This document shows positions 1 to 12,262 of a DNA stretch of 64,000 nucleotides, one piece after another (the stretch's first letter is position 1; each line of letters opens with the position of its first letter). The notes below the pieces were generated by a model that was not told the DNA's origin, did no database searches, and worked only from the letters and a program-made list of their open reading frames with translations. This stretch comes from Anarhynchus alexandrinus. Its lineage: Eukaryota > Chordata > Aves > Charadriiformes > Charadriidae. The translations under genes and the position numbers were made by a program. Where the stretch lies: positions 490,903 to 554,902 of the forward strand of contig VUYV01000123.1 of NCBI GenBank assembly GCA_008711295.1. Reading direction: 5' to 3'.

Positions 1-3000
1 ATTTCATTATGTAAACATTGCTTTAATGCTTCTCATTACTTCTGCTTAAGTAACCCTGAATAAATGTAGTATCTGGCACAAGATGCTATTCCTATGGCAT
101 TGTCTCAAAACTAGTGGCTTTTCGTTGCACAAGATGGAGTTTTCAGGGACATGGCAAAGCCTCCTCTTTAAATCCTCGCTTTAGGAAAGCTGTTCCATCT
201 AACAAAAGCCCTACATCCTATATGGGGTTATGGATCCATACCCCAGGGCATCGTGCCAGCGATGCAAGATTAAGACCTTGGGATGAAAAGGTCTTGAAAT
301 CAACAGGAATAAGCAAGTTTTGTTTTAGGGCCTATATATGGAGAGAATTAGGGAAATGTCTTTGGTTCTGTCTGTTGCCAGTCCAAAATCATTGTAAAAA
401 TACTTTTTTTGTTTCGCTGGGGTAGGCAATAAGAGAAGCAGGAGAAGAGGAAGGAAATGAGTGTCTGTCTAATTATGCTTCTATAAATGTCCTCAAATAC
501 TTTCTAATGTGGTGGGGGAACTTTTTCAAAACCAAAATAGGCAAATGTGGAGCTTGCTTGTCCAGTTAAAGTGGGCAATTTGCACTCATCAGGCTTGGCT
601 AGAAAGCTTCAGGAAAGCTTGGCTTTAAGTGTGGAACCATACCACATCATTTGCTGTGTCACAGTGGCCAAAATAAATGGCAGCTAAAGCTGTCTACAAC
701 ATAGCCTTGACTTCTAGGCTCTGAAAGCTCAAAGAAATCCTTAATTTGACTGTACTATATCTATCCTGGTGATGATATGATATTATAATCAGTTCCCACC
801 ATTGGCAATATTTAGGTCGAAGGAACAAACTGTCATTGTGTGCTAAATAAAAGAAGACAAGGGAGAGACGTAGAGTTTTGGATCCTTCATTGTAGGCACT
901 GCTTAATTGCTGGCTCAGTCTTAGGTTCTGGGAGGATCTCTCCAAACAACTGTTTCTGAGTCAATATGTGGCACAGTTCTGGGGATAATTTGTTCCAGGG
1001 ACCACCTCCAAAAACAGTGTCACATTTTGTTTCTGTCTCAGGCCCTCTTTTATTTACCAGCACAGACACAGGCATTGGGTTTGTGTTGGCCTGCAGTCTT
1101 ATGAAGCTTTTCTAGTAAAATCTACAAAATCTTTCATAGTGATTCTGTTTCTCAGTGACTTCACCTCATCAAATGTCAGCTTCAAAACCCAGCCTGTCCA
1201 AATCCCCATCTGCACTACAGTTTATTTCCTCCAGCCAACACATCCAAAGTTCCAAATGTCCGTGATCTACTGTTTTATGCAAATGAACTTCATTGAGGTT
1301 TGGGTTTTTTTAATTATTACCAAGGTGTTGATTTTTGTTTTGTTTGAAAATTAGATCATCTATCAATCCATTACATGTTAATAATTTCCATTATAAACAT
1401 AAAATACAATAACTTAAGTCTTCAATATAGACTTAGCAACTTGGCAGTATCCAATTGTGTTTTTAATCAAGGAAATTTGATTTAGAGGGAGAACATACAT
1501 CTCAAACGCTGAGGTGTTGGTTTTTTTTTTTTTTTAACAAAAAGTTGAAAAACATGTGCTTTGTGAAGGCCTGGCAGGTAGCCGAGTAAGCTCTTGCAAT
1601 CAATGAGCTTATAATTAAAGGAATGAAAGCTATGCTTTGGCATAAGAAAACTATATATTGATGTGGGAAACATAAATATTGATGTCTTGATGAGTGGGGG
1701 CCCGGTAATGAAGATAATGGTTTCCATAGTTCATTAGGGAAGGGAAAAATGTACGTGGTAGCAATACCTGCCCTCAACAATTTCCTATTAGTGTACTCAT
1801 TCATGGCACTGGCACATACAGTGGAAAGTATTCACAGGTATTACCACCCTTGAGATGTTTTAGGAAAACACCTCTCTAGAATTTTAGGATTTCTGTGTTT
1901 GAAATTAGGGATATTTTCCTTCAGAGAGGAAGGGATGTTCATCTACTACAAAAAGGATAAGGCTTCTCTGTCTGTTCAAACTGTTCTTTGAACCGCATCT
2001 GTTTATTTTTGGAACCCTATGCGTGTAGGACCTCACCTGTCTCTTGCATTTATGTCTAGTCTAAAGCTCAGCTGCTTTTCTGAACAGTTCATCCTTCCTT
2101 CTATTTTCTACTGAGCTTTTCAGATGTTATCTAACATGCATAGTTAATTTTCATTTTTGTATGTAGATGTAATCAGAAATTAATTTGTATTTGTGACAGC
2201 AGAAAAAAAGTTTCATACTGACATCTCTATATGCCGAACAGTAAATACGAAGAATTTTTTGGTGCCACAAATGCTCTTCAGTAACAAGCAGGTAGAGTTA
2301 TATTCAGACACATAATCCATTAAAACTCCTTTGAAGTCAATGGCAAATCTCTGACTTTCTGTATAAGGGGAAGGACCAATCTATTTTTGCATGGGAAAAA
2401 GTAGCACTTCAGTCAAACTTTCTTTCTGTGTATGTTATATGCTTTTTTGGTTTTGAAAGTCTTAATTTCAGAAAATATGTAGGACATACTGACAAATAAA
2501 CTCTTTGCTTGAAAAAGGTGTTACACAATGAGTCATATTCTTCAGGATTTCACACTTCAGAATTTTTTTCATATCTTTATTTTACTGAATTCATCTTCTG
2601 TGTCAAACAATTACTTTCCTAGGGAGAAATATGTGGAGGAATGTGACATGCTCAAGAATATTTCTTTAAAGTATATAAGAAGATCTCAAAAACATAGCAC
2701 TGGGATTAATAACTGATAGAAATTCTTGTGTTCCACACATTTGTGTGCATGTGTGTCCATTCACAGAAGGTACCTCCAATCCCAGAATCAGTGTTTTTAC
2801 AAAACGTTAACATTACAATGTAATGTAAAGCCTCCACTTCAGTTGATATCACTAGATATTAATTGCTCTGAAAGTCTGAGCTTTTTTCTGTGTTAGGTTC
2901 ATTTTTTTAAAAAAGGGCTGCCATTGTGCAGTGTTGACAGCACAACATGAAAACTCCTGCTGAGCTTGTCTATACAAATGTTTTGCTATGGCTGAGCATA

Positions 3001-3589
3001 ACATTCTTTGTTATCCAACCGAATGAATATAAAAAGAGAATATGAATACATGTAGCAGAGAAATGAAGTGTTTTTGAAAGGCCTTTCCTCTGAATGAAAG
3101 AAGAACAAAGCAAGATTGGCTAAGAATCAGCAAGTTGGTTATATTTTTTTCTACCTTGGGTGGCTCTGAGGTTTGACTGGCTGCCAGCTAACAAATTAGG
3201 TCATTGATATGTTACTTTTGTGTATGGAGTAATTCTTGATATCGTATGGTCTGTCCACACATGAGGGGCTAATCTTAATTTCCCACATCCTTCTTTCTCA
3301 TTTGGGGAGAGAGTTTTTTACTGTCAAAACAAAATCTACTGATGCAAATTTCACCCCCCACCCCTTCGCCAAGTAAGAACAAATCAAAGGGAAAGAGAGC
3401 TTGTCGGAAGCTATTTAGTCTCAAACCACCTCCCATCAGAAAGAATAATAAATAAACCTCACTACAGACTCTCAATCCTCTTAGGCACCTTATGTTTCAG
3501 TTAGAGAAAAATGACATATTGTCATTTTCTGTGACAGGTAGGTAAAAACTTGAAAAAATGTTAACCACAACATATTACAGTATACATAT
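1..3589. other. AT-rich noncoding stretch
   Basis: No gene is recognisable. Open frames here are short, AT-rich and show no family motif. A purine-rich patch near 425-465 and another near 848-872 would read as polypyrimidine tracts plus AG on the minus strand, but the frames that follow look random. The only repeat-like material is the old dispersed motif near 2,330, annotated separately. T runs occur near 1,520 and 2,900. Confidence 0.6.
2322..2360. repeat. Degenerate copy of a TTGAAGTCAATGG-type dispersed motif
   Basis: The segment carries TTGAAGTCAATGG (2331-2343), preceded by AAACTCC and followed by a weaker second half. From general knowledge, this arrangement (a CATTGACTTCAATGG-like word repeated in opposite directions) is scattered through bird and reptile noncoding DNA as an ancient dispersed repeat. 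I cannot assign a family name. A related copy lies at 37.85 kb. Confidence 0.35.
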
Positions 3590-3689
3590 GCTTATTTCAC
3601 GAGCCTGGGTTCTCCTGGAGTCGGGAGGACTGAATACAAAGCAGCTACAAGGTGCTGCTGTTCAGATCAGGTAGTGATTTAGACATATT

Positions 3690-4215
3690 TTGTGCAAGAC
3701 AGCTTAGCAGAAGCTCAGGCCTGTGCCTTCTCCCCCTGCTTTTCAGTGTGTAGCCTATATTGCGTTAGCCAAATGGTGTGCGCTGATGACGTCCACGTTC
3801 GGTCTCCCTTCTGGATCGGCTCCTTCCTCGGGTGTTGCCAGCTTCTCATGTGTTCAGCAGATTTTCAGCCCCTGCCACGAGTGCTGCACACCCCCTGTGC
3901 CTCTGCGCAGCCACCTGGCAGGGAGACAGGCTGTCTCCCACTCTCGTCTCCCGCTCCTCCTCTCCCACCCGGATTGACCGGCAAAAGAGGCGGAGGAGGA
4001 GAGGGAAGGGGAAGTGGTGGCTGGCAGTGGTTACTTTAGGAAGGTCAATTAAAGGCTGAGAGTGGGGAAAGAAAGGATTAAAGAGCTGGCTGGGCTGGGG
4101 TGGTGTGTAGGGAGCAGGGAGCTGAGGGAGACTCGGAGAATTGCAGGAGAGGAGCGGGGAGAGGATCCAGCCACAGGAGGAGCGGAGGGTGCAGTAGGGA
4201 GGAGGAACCACAGGA
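3690..4215. promoter_or_regulatory. GC- and CpG-elevated block, candidate regulatory element
   Basis: About a dozen CpG dinucleotides fall between roughly 3,770 and 4,190, against a CpG-poor AT-rich surround. The left half is C-rich and mixed. The right half (about 3,985-4,215) is strongly purine-rich on the plus strand, built of GGAGG/GAGGAG words. A cAMP-response-like TGACGTCC lies at 3787-3794 and an E-box CACCTG near 3,911. Several overlapping frames are open for 75-120 codons because stops are rare in such sequence, and none shows protein-family character. It could be a small CpG-island promoter, an enhancer, or an untranslated first exon. No TATA box or defined start is visible. Confidence 0.3.
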
Positions 4216-6499
4216 ATGGGTGCTTTGGAAGCATAGTGAAAGCAAGATAATTGATGGTAATAACTGATAATTTAAAGGGAAGGAGATACTGGGGTAGGAG
4301 AACAGAATAAGACAAGGTACTAGGATTTTCCTAGATCCTGTCCTGTGAGACATAGTCCCTGTCGCCCTACTCAAGTATTTCACTGTCGTAATTCTTGCTT
4401 GAATGTCATGTAAGCTGTTGATATGTATGTTTTCTGTAAATTATAAGAAGTTAGGCATGTCAAATTGTGAGGGAAGGAACCTTGCAGTGGAAAAAATGAA
4501 ATAAGATGTACAGTATAATACATGTTTTCATGTGTGGAGTGGGGCACATACAGTGTATTTCTATATGCCCCTTTTTTTTTTTTAATTGTCCTTTCAAATC
4601 TTTTTGCCATTTAGGTATTGTCATTTTTTGTATCATACCTTATCTTTTGCATGCACTCTCACAAGAACAAACGTTACTTCTATGCGGCTAAACAAAGGAT
4701 GGCCAAAGAGAAAGTTAAACCACTGAACCCTTTGTTGCAACTCAGTATATGTATGTGTGTATTTATGTATAAATGTTTATATTGCAGAGAATTAGAGGTC
4801 ACTTTGATAGGATTGTTTAGAAAACTGAATGATGAATCAGTCCAGTTTTAGTCTTCGAAACATGACTTTTTGGGGACTTTTTGGTAAACAAGACACACTG
4901 CGAATAATTAGTTCCTACTTGTTTGTAATCATTATTATTACATATTCAGAGCAGTTAGTCCTTGACAACAATATCCTAAATTAACTAATGATTGTCTACA
5001 CTCATTCTCTGGCTCTGTCCTGGACTATGCCAACTAACTTTTTACAAGACATAAGTGGTATAGAAAGGATGACACCCAAGCAATGTGGGTGTGAGCCAGT
5101 CAGTGCCACTAAGGCCAGAGACCAGTCCTTGTCTCTCCTCATTTTGACACCGTAGACAGACTGTGGGTGACCTTGCAGAACAGTGAGTTGTTCTATTCTG
5201 GCTGCACTGTGTTGGATTAGGAAACTGCCACCACTAAGAGCTCTTTCCTAGCCTCCCTATTGCATTTATTTGTCTAGACAATTTGAGATTTATTGATCTA
5301 GAGAAAAAAAATAGCATGCTGATTTAACATACTCACCAGAGGATGGGTGTTCTCACATCCTGTTCCTCTCTAAGGGTTGTTTATATGGAGGGTAAAAAAA
5401 TGTATATTCACAGGAACAGCAATTTCCGCTTCTACGTATTGGGACTGGATTACAGTTTATTCTCAGAAATAGTAATAGTTTTGTCATCTGGTTTAGTTTC
5501 ACTAAATCTTCCCTTTTTGGAAAATCAGGAAGAGATACTCATTAGGCTTGCTATTTTTGGTTTATTTATTGTTGTTTTGTTCTATAACAGCATTCTTTAA
5601 TACAGTTGTAGATGTTTTCTGAAGGGTTTGGAAGTTACTCAAAATTTATAGTACTGTGTGTCTCTGTGGAAGAGCGTTTTTACCTTCGTTAACAAAGTCA
5701 CAATGCAAGCCTGTGGTGTTAGCGCGCAAGGATCGAAAACATTTATTCTGAACTGGGTAAATAAGGTTTGGCCAAAAGGTCTGTGCCTGGAGTCCATACA
5801 GAATTACAGACATGCTGTGCAAAGTTTTTGTAAATGAATAGGAAAAGTATTTTTTGCCATGCCATTTGTGCAAATGGAACTGAGCAAACCATGAAGGACG
5901 CTTCATCTTCCACGTACACTATCACAGAAGGGTGTGCCACTCTTCTTCTCGCTACAGCTCTGCATTGTCTCTTCCCTCCAGGGACACAGCTAATATTAAT
6001 CTCTGTACCTTGTGCTACACTCAGACAGAAGTTTTATTAATAATGACAATGGCACATCCTTTGCAGCGTCTTCCTGCTTCACTTGGAGCCTTCTCAGATG
6101 TTATCTTCATTGTTTCATAGTGGCTATAAATACGAAAGTATTTACAATGAATTGTTTCCAAACAATTAATTACTGAACTATGTGCTAAGTTTATATTGTC
6201 TTTGTTATGCCCAGGCTCAAAACCAAGGGCAGAATCAGTTAGATATCTGCAGTTCTTCACATTTGGGGAATGAAAAATATCTGCTGTCCTATCAGCATGG
6301 AGTCATTTCCATTTGCAAAATGTGAGGTTGCATCTTGGATGAATGTGCCCCTGGATATTTTTTGGGGGGTAGGAATACAAGCACTGACAAGAAAAAATAG
6401 CAGACAAATTTCTCATTTGGCAATTGAATTTAAATGAGAGTAATATTATTTAACATACATACCACATCTTCTCTTGTTTGTAAGTCTCAAAGGAGTATA
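4216..6499. other. Noncoding stretch
   Basis: No gene or repeat is recognised. Frames of 60-86 codons occur on both strands near 4.4-4.9, 5.35-5.6 and 5.65-6.1 kb, but they overlap one another and carry no motif. A T10-11 run lies near 4,570. Confidence 0.55.
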
Positions 6500-6635
6500 G
6501 AAGTGGATAATATTAAACACGTGGAAAATGGAGACACCAAAGATTAGTTGTTGTGCCCAAGTCACATTGCTCCTCAGAAGCAGAGAGTGAAAATTAGGGC
6601 CTTAGACTCTGAGACAGGAAAGTTCCAGCTCTTTG
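6500..6635 (-). repeat. MIR-like (CORE-SINE) relic, reverse orientation
   Basis: The block reads in the order expected for the reverse complement of a MIR element. A GGAAAATGGAGACACC segment corresponds to the usual AAAATGGGGAAACTGAGGC region. It is followed by GTGCCCAAGTCACATTG (the CCCAAGGTCACACAG region), then CAGAAGCAGAGAGTGAAAAT (the AGTGGCAGAGCTGGGATT region) and a GACTCTGAG end. The match is from memory of the consensus and is diverged, as expected for a SINE that predates the split of living amniotes. Confidence 0.55.
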
Positions 6636-6879
6636 GATGTTTTTAAGTGATGTTAATGTTTTTCTTTTGTTATAAGCTTCAACAAAAATTTTAGGTATCT
6701 TAATAACAGAGATGAATGAATTCAATTAAGTAAAAGATATGTTAACCTTATAAATCTTTTTCTTTAATTTTCAAACTGAAGCAGAAGCAAAAACCCTCTG
6801 AAGACTTGGAAAAGATCAAGTTAAATTTATTGATTTTCAGTTGTGCATCCCACAGTTCATAAGTTTGGCTGGAACTTAC

Positions 6880-7082
6880 CTAACTACCGAAATTGTCAGT
6901 GGTATATTTCTTTCTGTAGCTCAGACAGCAATTAGAAACCTTGTTCTGAGAAAACTGAATATGATTCTGATCTGTACATAGTCTGTAATTGCTCATTTTT
7001 GACCAGGGAAGGTGAGAAATATGGTATACTACAGAGTAATAACTGAGACTTTTAAGGTGAATTTGAACAGCAAATGGATTTA
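6880..7082 (-). other. Exon-like open segment with an in-frame stop at its 3' edge
   Basis: On the minus strand a good acceptor (TATCCTTTTCAG, ending at 7,083) is followed by a single open frame of about 67 codons that begins VNPFAVQIHLKSLSYY. It ends with an in-frame TAG directly before a strong donor word, GTAAGT (6874-6879). The other two frames close early. A coding exon would not normally carry a stop exactly at the splice junction, so this is either a terminal exon with a decoy donor, a decayed exon, or chance. The peptide is not recognised. It lies downstream of the better minus-strand candidates at 12.1-16.1 kb, but its start phase does not fit the end phase of the 12,114-12,184 segment. 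Confidence 0.15.
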
Positions 7083-9878
7083 CTGAAAAGGATATTTGTG
7101 TGTGTAAAATCATGTATGAGGGGTGATATTCCTAGTACTGTATCAAAGTGAGTTTTCATGTGACACTGGGTCAATGTAAAAAAGTTATTTTTTTCATGAA
7201 GTGACCTGATAGAGATCGAAGTGGTGTTTCTTCTGCTGTCATGGTTGTGCTACTGATCTACTTTGATTACTCTGAGAAGCATTTTAGTCACCATTAAAAT
7301 GAGAATGAAAGCATATGGAGGAAAAACTTGTAGCCGAAGGCCACTGTCGAGTCAGACTGGTACAGAAAACATAGTGCTGAGGCAATGATGTTTCCTGTCA
7401 CTGTGTGCAGACCTAGTAGCCTTTAATTGCTAATATTAATGGGAAAGAATTTTTTTTTCCTTTTTTTTTCCTGCATGGCATGTTTATATAAACAGAAGGT
7501 TAAGGAGGAAGGAGGCTCAGGAGACAGAGCTGTCTCGGAGGAGCTATCAGCAGGAGAAAGGAGGGGAAGGAATTCCCCACAGCACCACCTCCTGCTCCCT
7601 CCAGAGACACACGGTTCTCTGCCTCTCTTTTCTTTTGGCAAGCAGGTTGTCAGTGGTCAGGAAGTAGTAATTCCGCTGCCACCATGGATTAGCAGTAGCG
7701 TGTTTCTCGCGGTCCCCCATAGGAAGGTGAAATTAGCCTCCAGTCAAACCCTGCAATACAATATTTGGTACAGGCTTTAGAGCAAAAGGGTTTTGGCAGG
7801 GCCCAGGGGAGAGTTGAAAGCACAAGTGATTTTGAGTCTGAGAGATGTCATACCCAAAAGTACCAAGTACCCTCTCATGAAGATAGCACACAGTGGCACC
7901 CAGAGCCCAGCTACATGCCACAGAAAACCCAGAAAACATCTTTCCTTTCACCCCAAAACCTTTGGGATCACGAACCAGCACATATTGAAGAAGGTACCAA
8001 CCCCAAATTGCTGAGAGATGAAGTCAGGCAACTGCAGTCAGAGTAAGCACATGAGGAAATGGTGTCGTGCGGCACAGGAGATATACCCTAACCATAAATG
8101 TCTGCATCAAACCCTTGTCTTGAAAACATTAGCATCATCAGCACTACTTTTAGTTCCCTGAGAAGTATTATTGACTCCATAGCCTTGGCCAGAGTTTATT
8201 TAAGATCCTCTCCACATGAGAAGCAGAAATCCAATTTCCTGTTCCAAGAACGAGGAGCAGTGGTTCAAATGCATTAAGCTCTTGCCTGGTTTGTATCTTG
8301 CCAAAAACTTAAGATTAATTATTATTTTGTCCTCGTTAAGTGCAGAATATGTGCTTGGTGCTCTGTAAGACATACGGAAGGACAGCACCTCCAGCTAATT
8401 GCTTTCAGTTTCAATACCTGATCCTTCACAGCCATGCTTTCCTATCCCATTGAAACTTTATTTGAATGAACAGGAGTTATTTCAAAGACAAACAATTTAC
8501 ACTGAAAGATTGTGGCACATATGAAGATTTAAAATACAATCATCTTAACAGGAGATAGAGAGGAGAACTGACATAGATATACGTGCAAAGGTCAGTGAAC
8601 AAGAACGTAGGAAAGTAAAATTCTGTAGCTTTATATTCATTGTGTTCATAGAGTCAGTTCCTGGTTATAATCATTATACTTTGATTGTTATTTCTGGTTT
8701 GTGGGAAGAAAGAGAAATAGTAAATAAATTTTTTAACAATAGATTTTGGAAAGAAAATAAGACATCTGTGGTCTCATTGAGGTCTGAGTAAAGTCAGTAG
8801 TGCATTTCCCATTAACTTAAATTTAATAGGATCTTAATTTAACTTAATTTGATTTAATTCTCAGTTTTCTGTAATGCATTTTATAATGTAGTTTAAAGAG
8901 GCTCCAAATTTGAGATGATAAAATATTTCCAAATAAGATGCAGACAATATTCAAACAATACTTATCCCTGGAGGTATATTATAGCAGTTGATACAGATGT
9001 CAGAGCAACAGATCTCAAAGCTTGTTGATATTTGGAATGGCTTATTGGTGTGGCTGATATGGCTATGCTCACAAAGGGCTGCTGGAGCTGCAGCTAAACA
9101 GCTCTTTCGCTGGCAAAGCTTAAACTCATTTTCCAGACAGCGGAAGTCATACTAGCAAAAGACTGTCTTGGCATTATAATTCAATAACCATTAAGCATTT
9201 CTGTTATTTTTTTTGTGTGACTCATTCTGTTAAGTCCCTGTTTCACCTCCCACGCTGCAGCATCCGTAACACAGGTGTCGCTAACTTTGGGCAGTGGACA
9301 GCAGGTCCCCCCATCAGTTGTGCCGGGCAGAGGGGGCCCCCAAAACAGGGAAGCGTGACCTGGGAGTGGAGTGTTTAGGCTTTCTAGAAAGGTCAGAGAC
9401 TCACAGAAATCCCTCTGGGGATATGTTGTCTCTAACTGCAGCCCCTTACCGTGTTCCCGCTTTCATTTATTTCTTAATCATTCGGGGAGGAAAAATTTGA
9501 GATGTCTTTATTTCTGTGGGTCTAACCAGGTTTCACAGAGATTTAACTAGGGAACTAATAGCTACTGAAAGTTCACTTCAGTGAAGCAAAGAGCGCAAGA
9601 AAATTTGAAAGCAATAGTCTGAGGACATGAGAGACGAGAACCTGAATGCAAGTAGTGACATGGACCAACAACAAAGTCCGATGGAACTTTGCAGTAGGCT
9701 GCAAGATGACAAATGTAGCTGCTGTGCTGCAATGTTTTCCGTGACTGGAATAAAGCATTCAGAAGGCTACGCTCAATGTGCTCATATCACTGCTCATGCC
9801 TGACGCAGTTACTTCTGGGTTGTGATGTCATACAAATAGCAGGGAAGTGAGATCCATTTGTCTGTCATTCTACATACT

Positions 9879-9893
9879 TATATATATATATAT
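9879..9893. repeat. Short (TA)n microsatellite
   Basis: Seven and a half uninterrupted TA units. A shorter ATATAT run occurs near 10,835-10,845. Confidence 0.8.
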
Positions 9894-10037
9894 GTTCTGC
9901 AATGTGATAAGAGGGAGAAACGCAAGCCCACTGGAACCTGGCATATTAGGCTTGTTTCATTATTTTGCCATTTCTGTATAGAGGGTATAAATTAGTAAAA
10001 AAAAGTGCCTGAAAAACCTGTTCTTGTGCTGTAATAA

Positions 10038-10053
10038 GGTGGTGGTGGTGGTG
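10038..10053 (+). repeat. (GGT)5 trinucleotide run
   Basis: Five perfect GGT units. On the minus strand one frame reads five histidines, but the surrounding frame has no other coding character. Confidence 0.85.
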
Positions 10054-11422
10054 AAACTCCTTTGCCTGCTCCTCGTAAAGGAATGCTTTGTTTTTCAACA
10101 TCATCAATTGAGGGCATGTCTCTAAAGCACTTTTTTGATCCACTTATTTTTCAGGGGACTGCAACATATGTTTTTCCTCTTCCACTTTTTAATATTTTGG
10201 TCTCTGGTGAATCCACATACAAAAGCTTCCTTCCTTTAGTCGGAGTCCACAAATGAAAGGCTTTTCTTTCTCTGATTGCAGATTAGCCTGCCAAGAAACA
10301 AACTCTAACTGGAGAACATCACTCTAATTTATTTATGGGATACAGATGACAAGGAAGTCTGTCCTCTTCTCAGGCTTTTTGGAAAGCGTTGGGCTGACCC
10401 AGCCCAGCAGAGTTCATATGGCAAAGGCAAACTGTGCCAGGAACCAAAGCCAATAGTCATTGCAAACCTCTGAACCAAAACATTCCTTTAGTGCTTGAAT
10501 TTCCCTATAATTTGTGTAGGTTCCCTTTTTGTCAATGAAGCTTGCAGTGGATAACTAGCTTAGTGCAATCAGACTAAACAACCATGCTATTCATTCAGCA
10601 ATTAGATGATAGCAGTAATGCATGCTTTATGGTTTCCTTTCTTCATTCTTTCCTTTCTTTTAAAGTCCTTGGAGACAAACTCTGGGATGTTTGGCAAAGA
10701 GGAGGCTCTTGCTGAAAAATATCCTGTCTTTTTTTGCTTTAGGGTTGCTAATAAGTTCTATTCTCAGAGGCAAAACATTAGATCCACATAGGAAGAAAAG
10801 ATCAGCTAAAGAAAAAGCAACTCTACAATCATTTATATATATATGTGAGCATTTGCTTTGATCTGTTTAAATGGTGGAGGAAGACCCTTTTTCTTGAAAT
10901 CATCAGCAGCATATGGCTTAATTTAGAATAGAATAAGAATATTTTGAATGCAAATAATTTTAGCAGAAATAGAGTGAGGTATGTTTGCTCTATAAATGAC
11001 TTGAGAGGGGCGTAGGGCTAAAAGTAAGAATTTTGCTGTTGTTGCAGAAGATAAATCTTTGTGAAAGGGCAGGCTTCAGTGCTTCAGCTTTCAGTTAGGA
11101 GTTTCAGCTTTGGCCAAAATCAGCTGTGATTTTTACCCTTTCCTTACTGCTGCACATAACTTCTCTGTGTTTGGAAAAAAGGACCTATATGTATGGATAC
11201 CCCAATGACATTGCTAATGATCCTATTAACTAACGGGCAAACTTTAGCTCTGTGTGTATTAAAAAAAAAAAATAAAAAAAGTTTAACCAAGTCAATAAAA
11301 AAAGATACAGCTTAGCAAATGTTCTGTTCACATAGTTGGAAAGTAAACTGTTGCTTATCTACTACTTTTGCATTTTCTTATTCTGGCAGTTCTTCCTCCT
11401 TTGTTTTATATCAGTTCTGTCG

Positions 11423-11495
11423 CTCAGCCACTGTGTGACCTCAGACAGATCAATTAAATTCCCTGTACTACAGTTTCTTTATTTAAGGGCTAATC
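11423..11495 (+). repeat. MIR-like (CORE-SINE) relic
   Basis: CACTGTGTGACCTCAGACAG (11429-11448) is followed by ATCAATTAAATTCCCTGT and ACAGTTTCTTTATTTAAGGG. This reproduces the order of the MIR core (CTGTGTGACCTTGGGCAAG, TCACTTAACCTCTCTGTGCC, TCAGTTTCCTCATCTGTAAAA). The agreement over about 65 bp, with few indels, is good for so old an element. Comparison is with the consensus as remembered. Confidence 0.65.
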
Positions 11496-12113
11496 CAAAA
11501 CCCATTAAACTCAATGTGGGCTCTGAGAGATAAGTTCTGGCACGTTTAGCTGCGGTAGCTTAAAGCATTACAGCACCCAGATGCCTTTGCTATCTCTTTT
11601 CAAAGGATTAATTCTCCAATAGTAGGCAAGGAAGGATAGGATATGAGCCACGTGTCAGTCACCATGGTTTGCAGTACAGAATATTAGATTGAACTGCAAT
11701 GAAAGTAGGTGGTCATTAATAAACTGGACTGTAAATTGTGGCAGTTGAGGCACAGTTACATATCCTGATTAGTTGTTCTGTAATATTGGTGATGACCTAA
11801 GACAGATGGCCAAGCTGAAAATATAGGGCAGTAACTCCTCTAACTATGAGCATGAAAGATCACCTGCCAGAGCTCTGAAAATCTTACCTCAAAAGTGTAA
11901 GAAAACAATGATTTCTGTAAACTGCTTGAAGATACTAATAAAAGGCAATAAATAGCAATAAAGTATCATTGTACAACTTGGGAAGAATGGTTACATTTAA
12001 TTTTTAAATGCTAAAAGGGAGAAGAAAAAAAGAAAAAGGAGTTTCCAGCTGACCACGTTGCATTTCTATTCAGACCTCTTCATTTAGTTTCTAAATATCC
12101 TGTTTTGAAATAC
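11496..12113. other. Noncoding stretch
   Basis: No gene or repeat is recognised. An A/G-rich run at about 12,008-12,042 reads as a long polypyrimidine tract plus AG on the minus strand, but the following frame stops quickly. Confidence 0.5.
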
Positions 12114-12184
12114 CTTTCAGCATAAGGATTGTCATTTTTCTCATAAAGGCAATCAGCCACGACAGGATGAATGTCTGTGAGCAC
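12114..12184 (-). other. Candidate 71-nt coding exon, unassigned
   Basis: On the minus strand a pyrimidine-rich tract ends in CTACTCCTGTTTCAG, a strong acceptor. The 71-nt open segment begins VLTDIHPVVADCLYEKNDN and runs to AER, then meets the donor GTATTT preceded by AAAG. Reading starts in phase 0 and ends in phase 2. Residue composition is balanced rather than AT-driven, which separates it from most frames nearby. A possible partner exon lies 78 bp upstream in the same frame. The protein family is not recognised. It could be a live exon, a pseudogene remnant, or chance, since the 78-bp interval is also open. Confidence 0.35.
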
Positions 12185-12262
12185 CTGAAACAGGAGTAGG
12201 GAAAGACAGAGTGATGAGAAGCCAACAAGACAGCGTAGCATTCCAGGATGGTTTGTACTAAC

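Larger units (their letters stand above)
7083..11422. other. Noncoding stretch with small simple repeats
   Basis: No gene is recognised. Notable details are a purine-rich block at 7,500-7,575 containing a 7-bp inverted repeat (GAGACAG-AG-CTGTCTC, 7521-7536), a small GC-elevated islet at about 9,246-9,360, short TA and GGT microsatellites, and an A-rich run near 11,262-11,280. Frames up to 117 codons near 7.4-8.0 kb look random. Confidence 0.55.

Noticed and set aside
1139..1354. Plus-strand frame after an acceptor-like TGTTTCTCAG
   Set aside because: It looks as exon-like as some minus-strand candidates but is AT-driven, lacks a donor, and has no neighbours in phase. It was used as a caution on how often such signals arise by chance.
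3846..4211. 121-codon minus-strand and 115-codon plus-strand frames in the GC-elevated block
   Set aside because: Several frames on both strands are open at once, as GC- and purine-rich DNA predicts, and all peptides are Pro/Ser or Gly/Arg-rich without family motifs.
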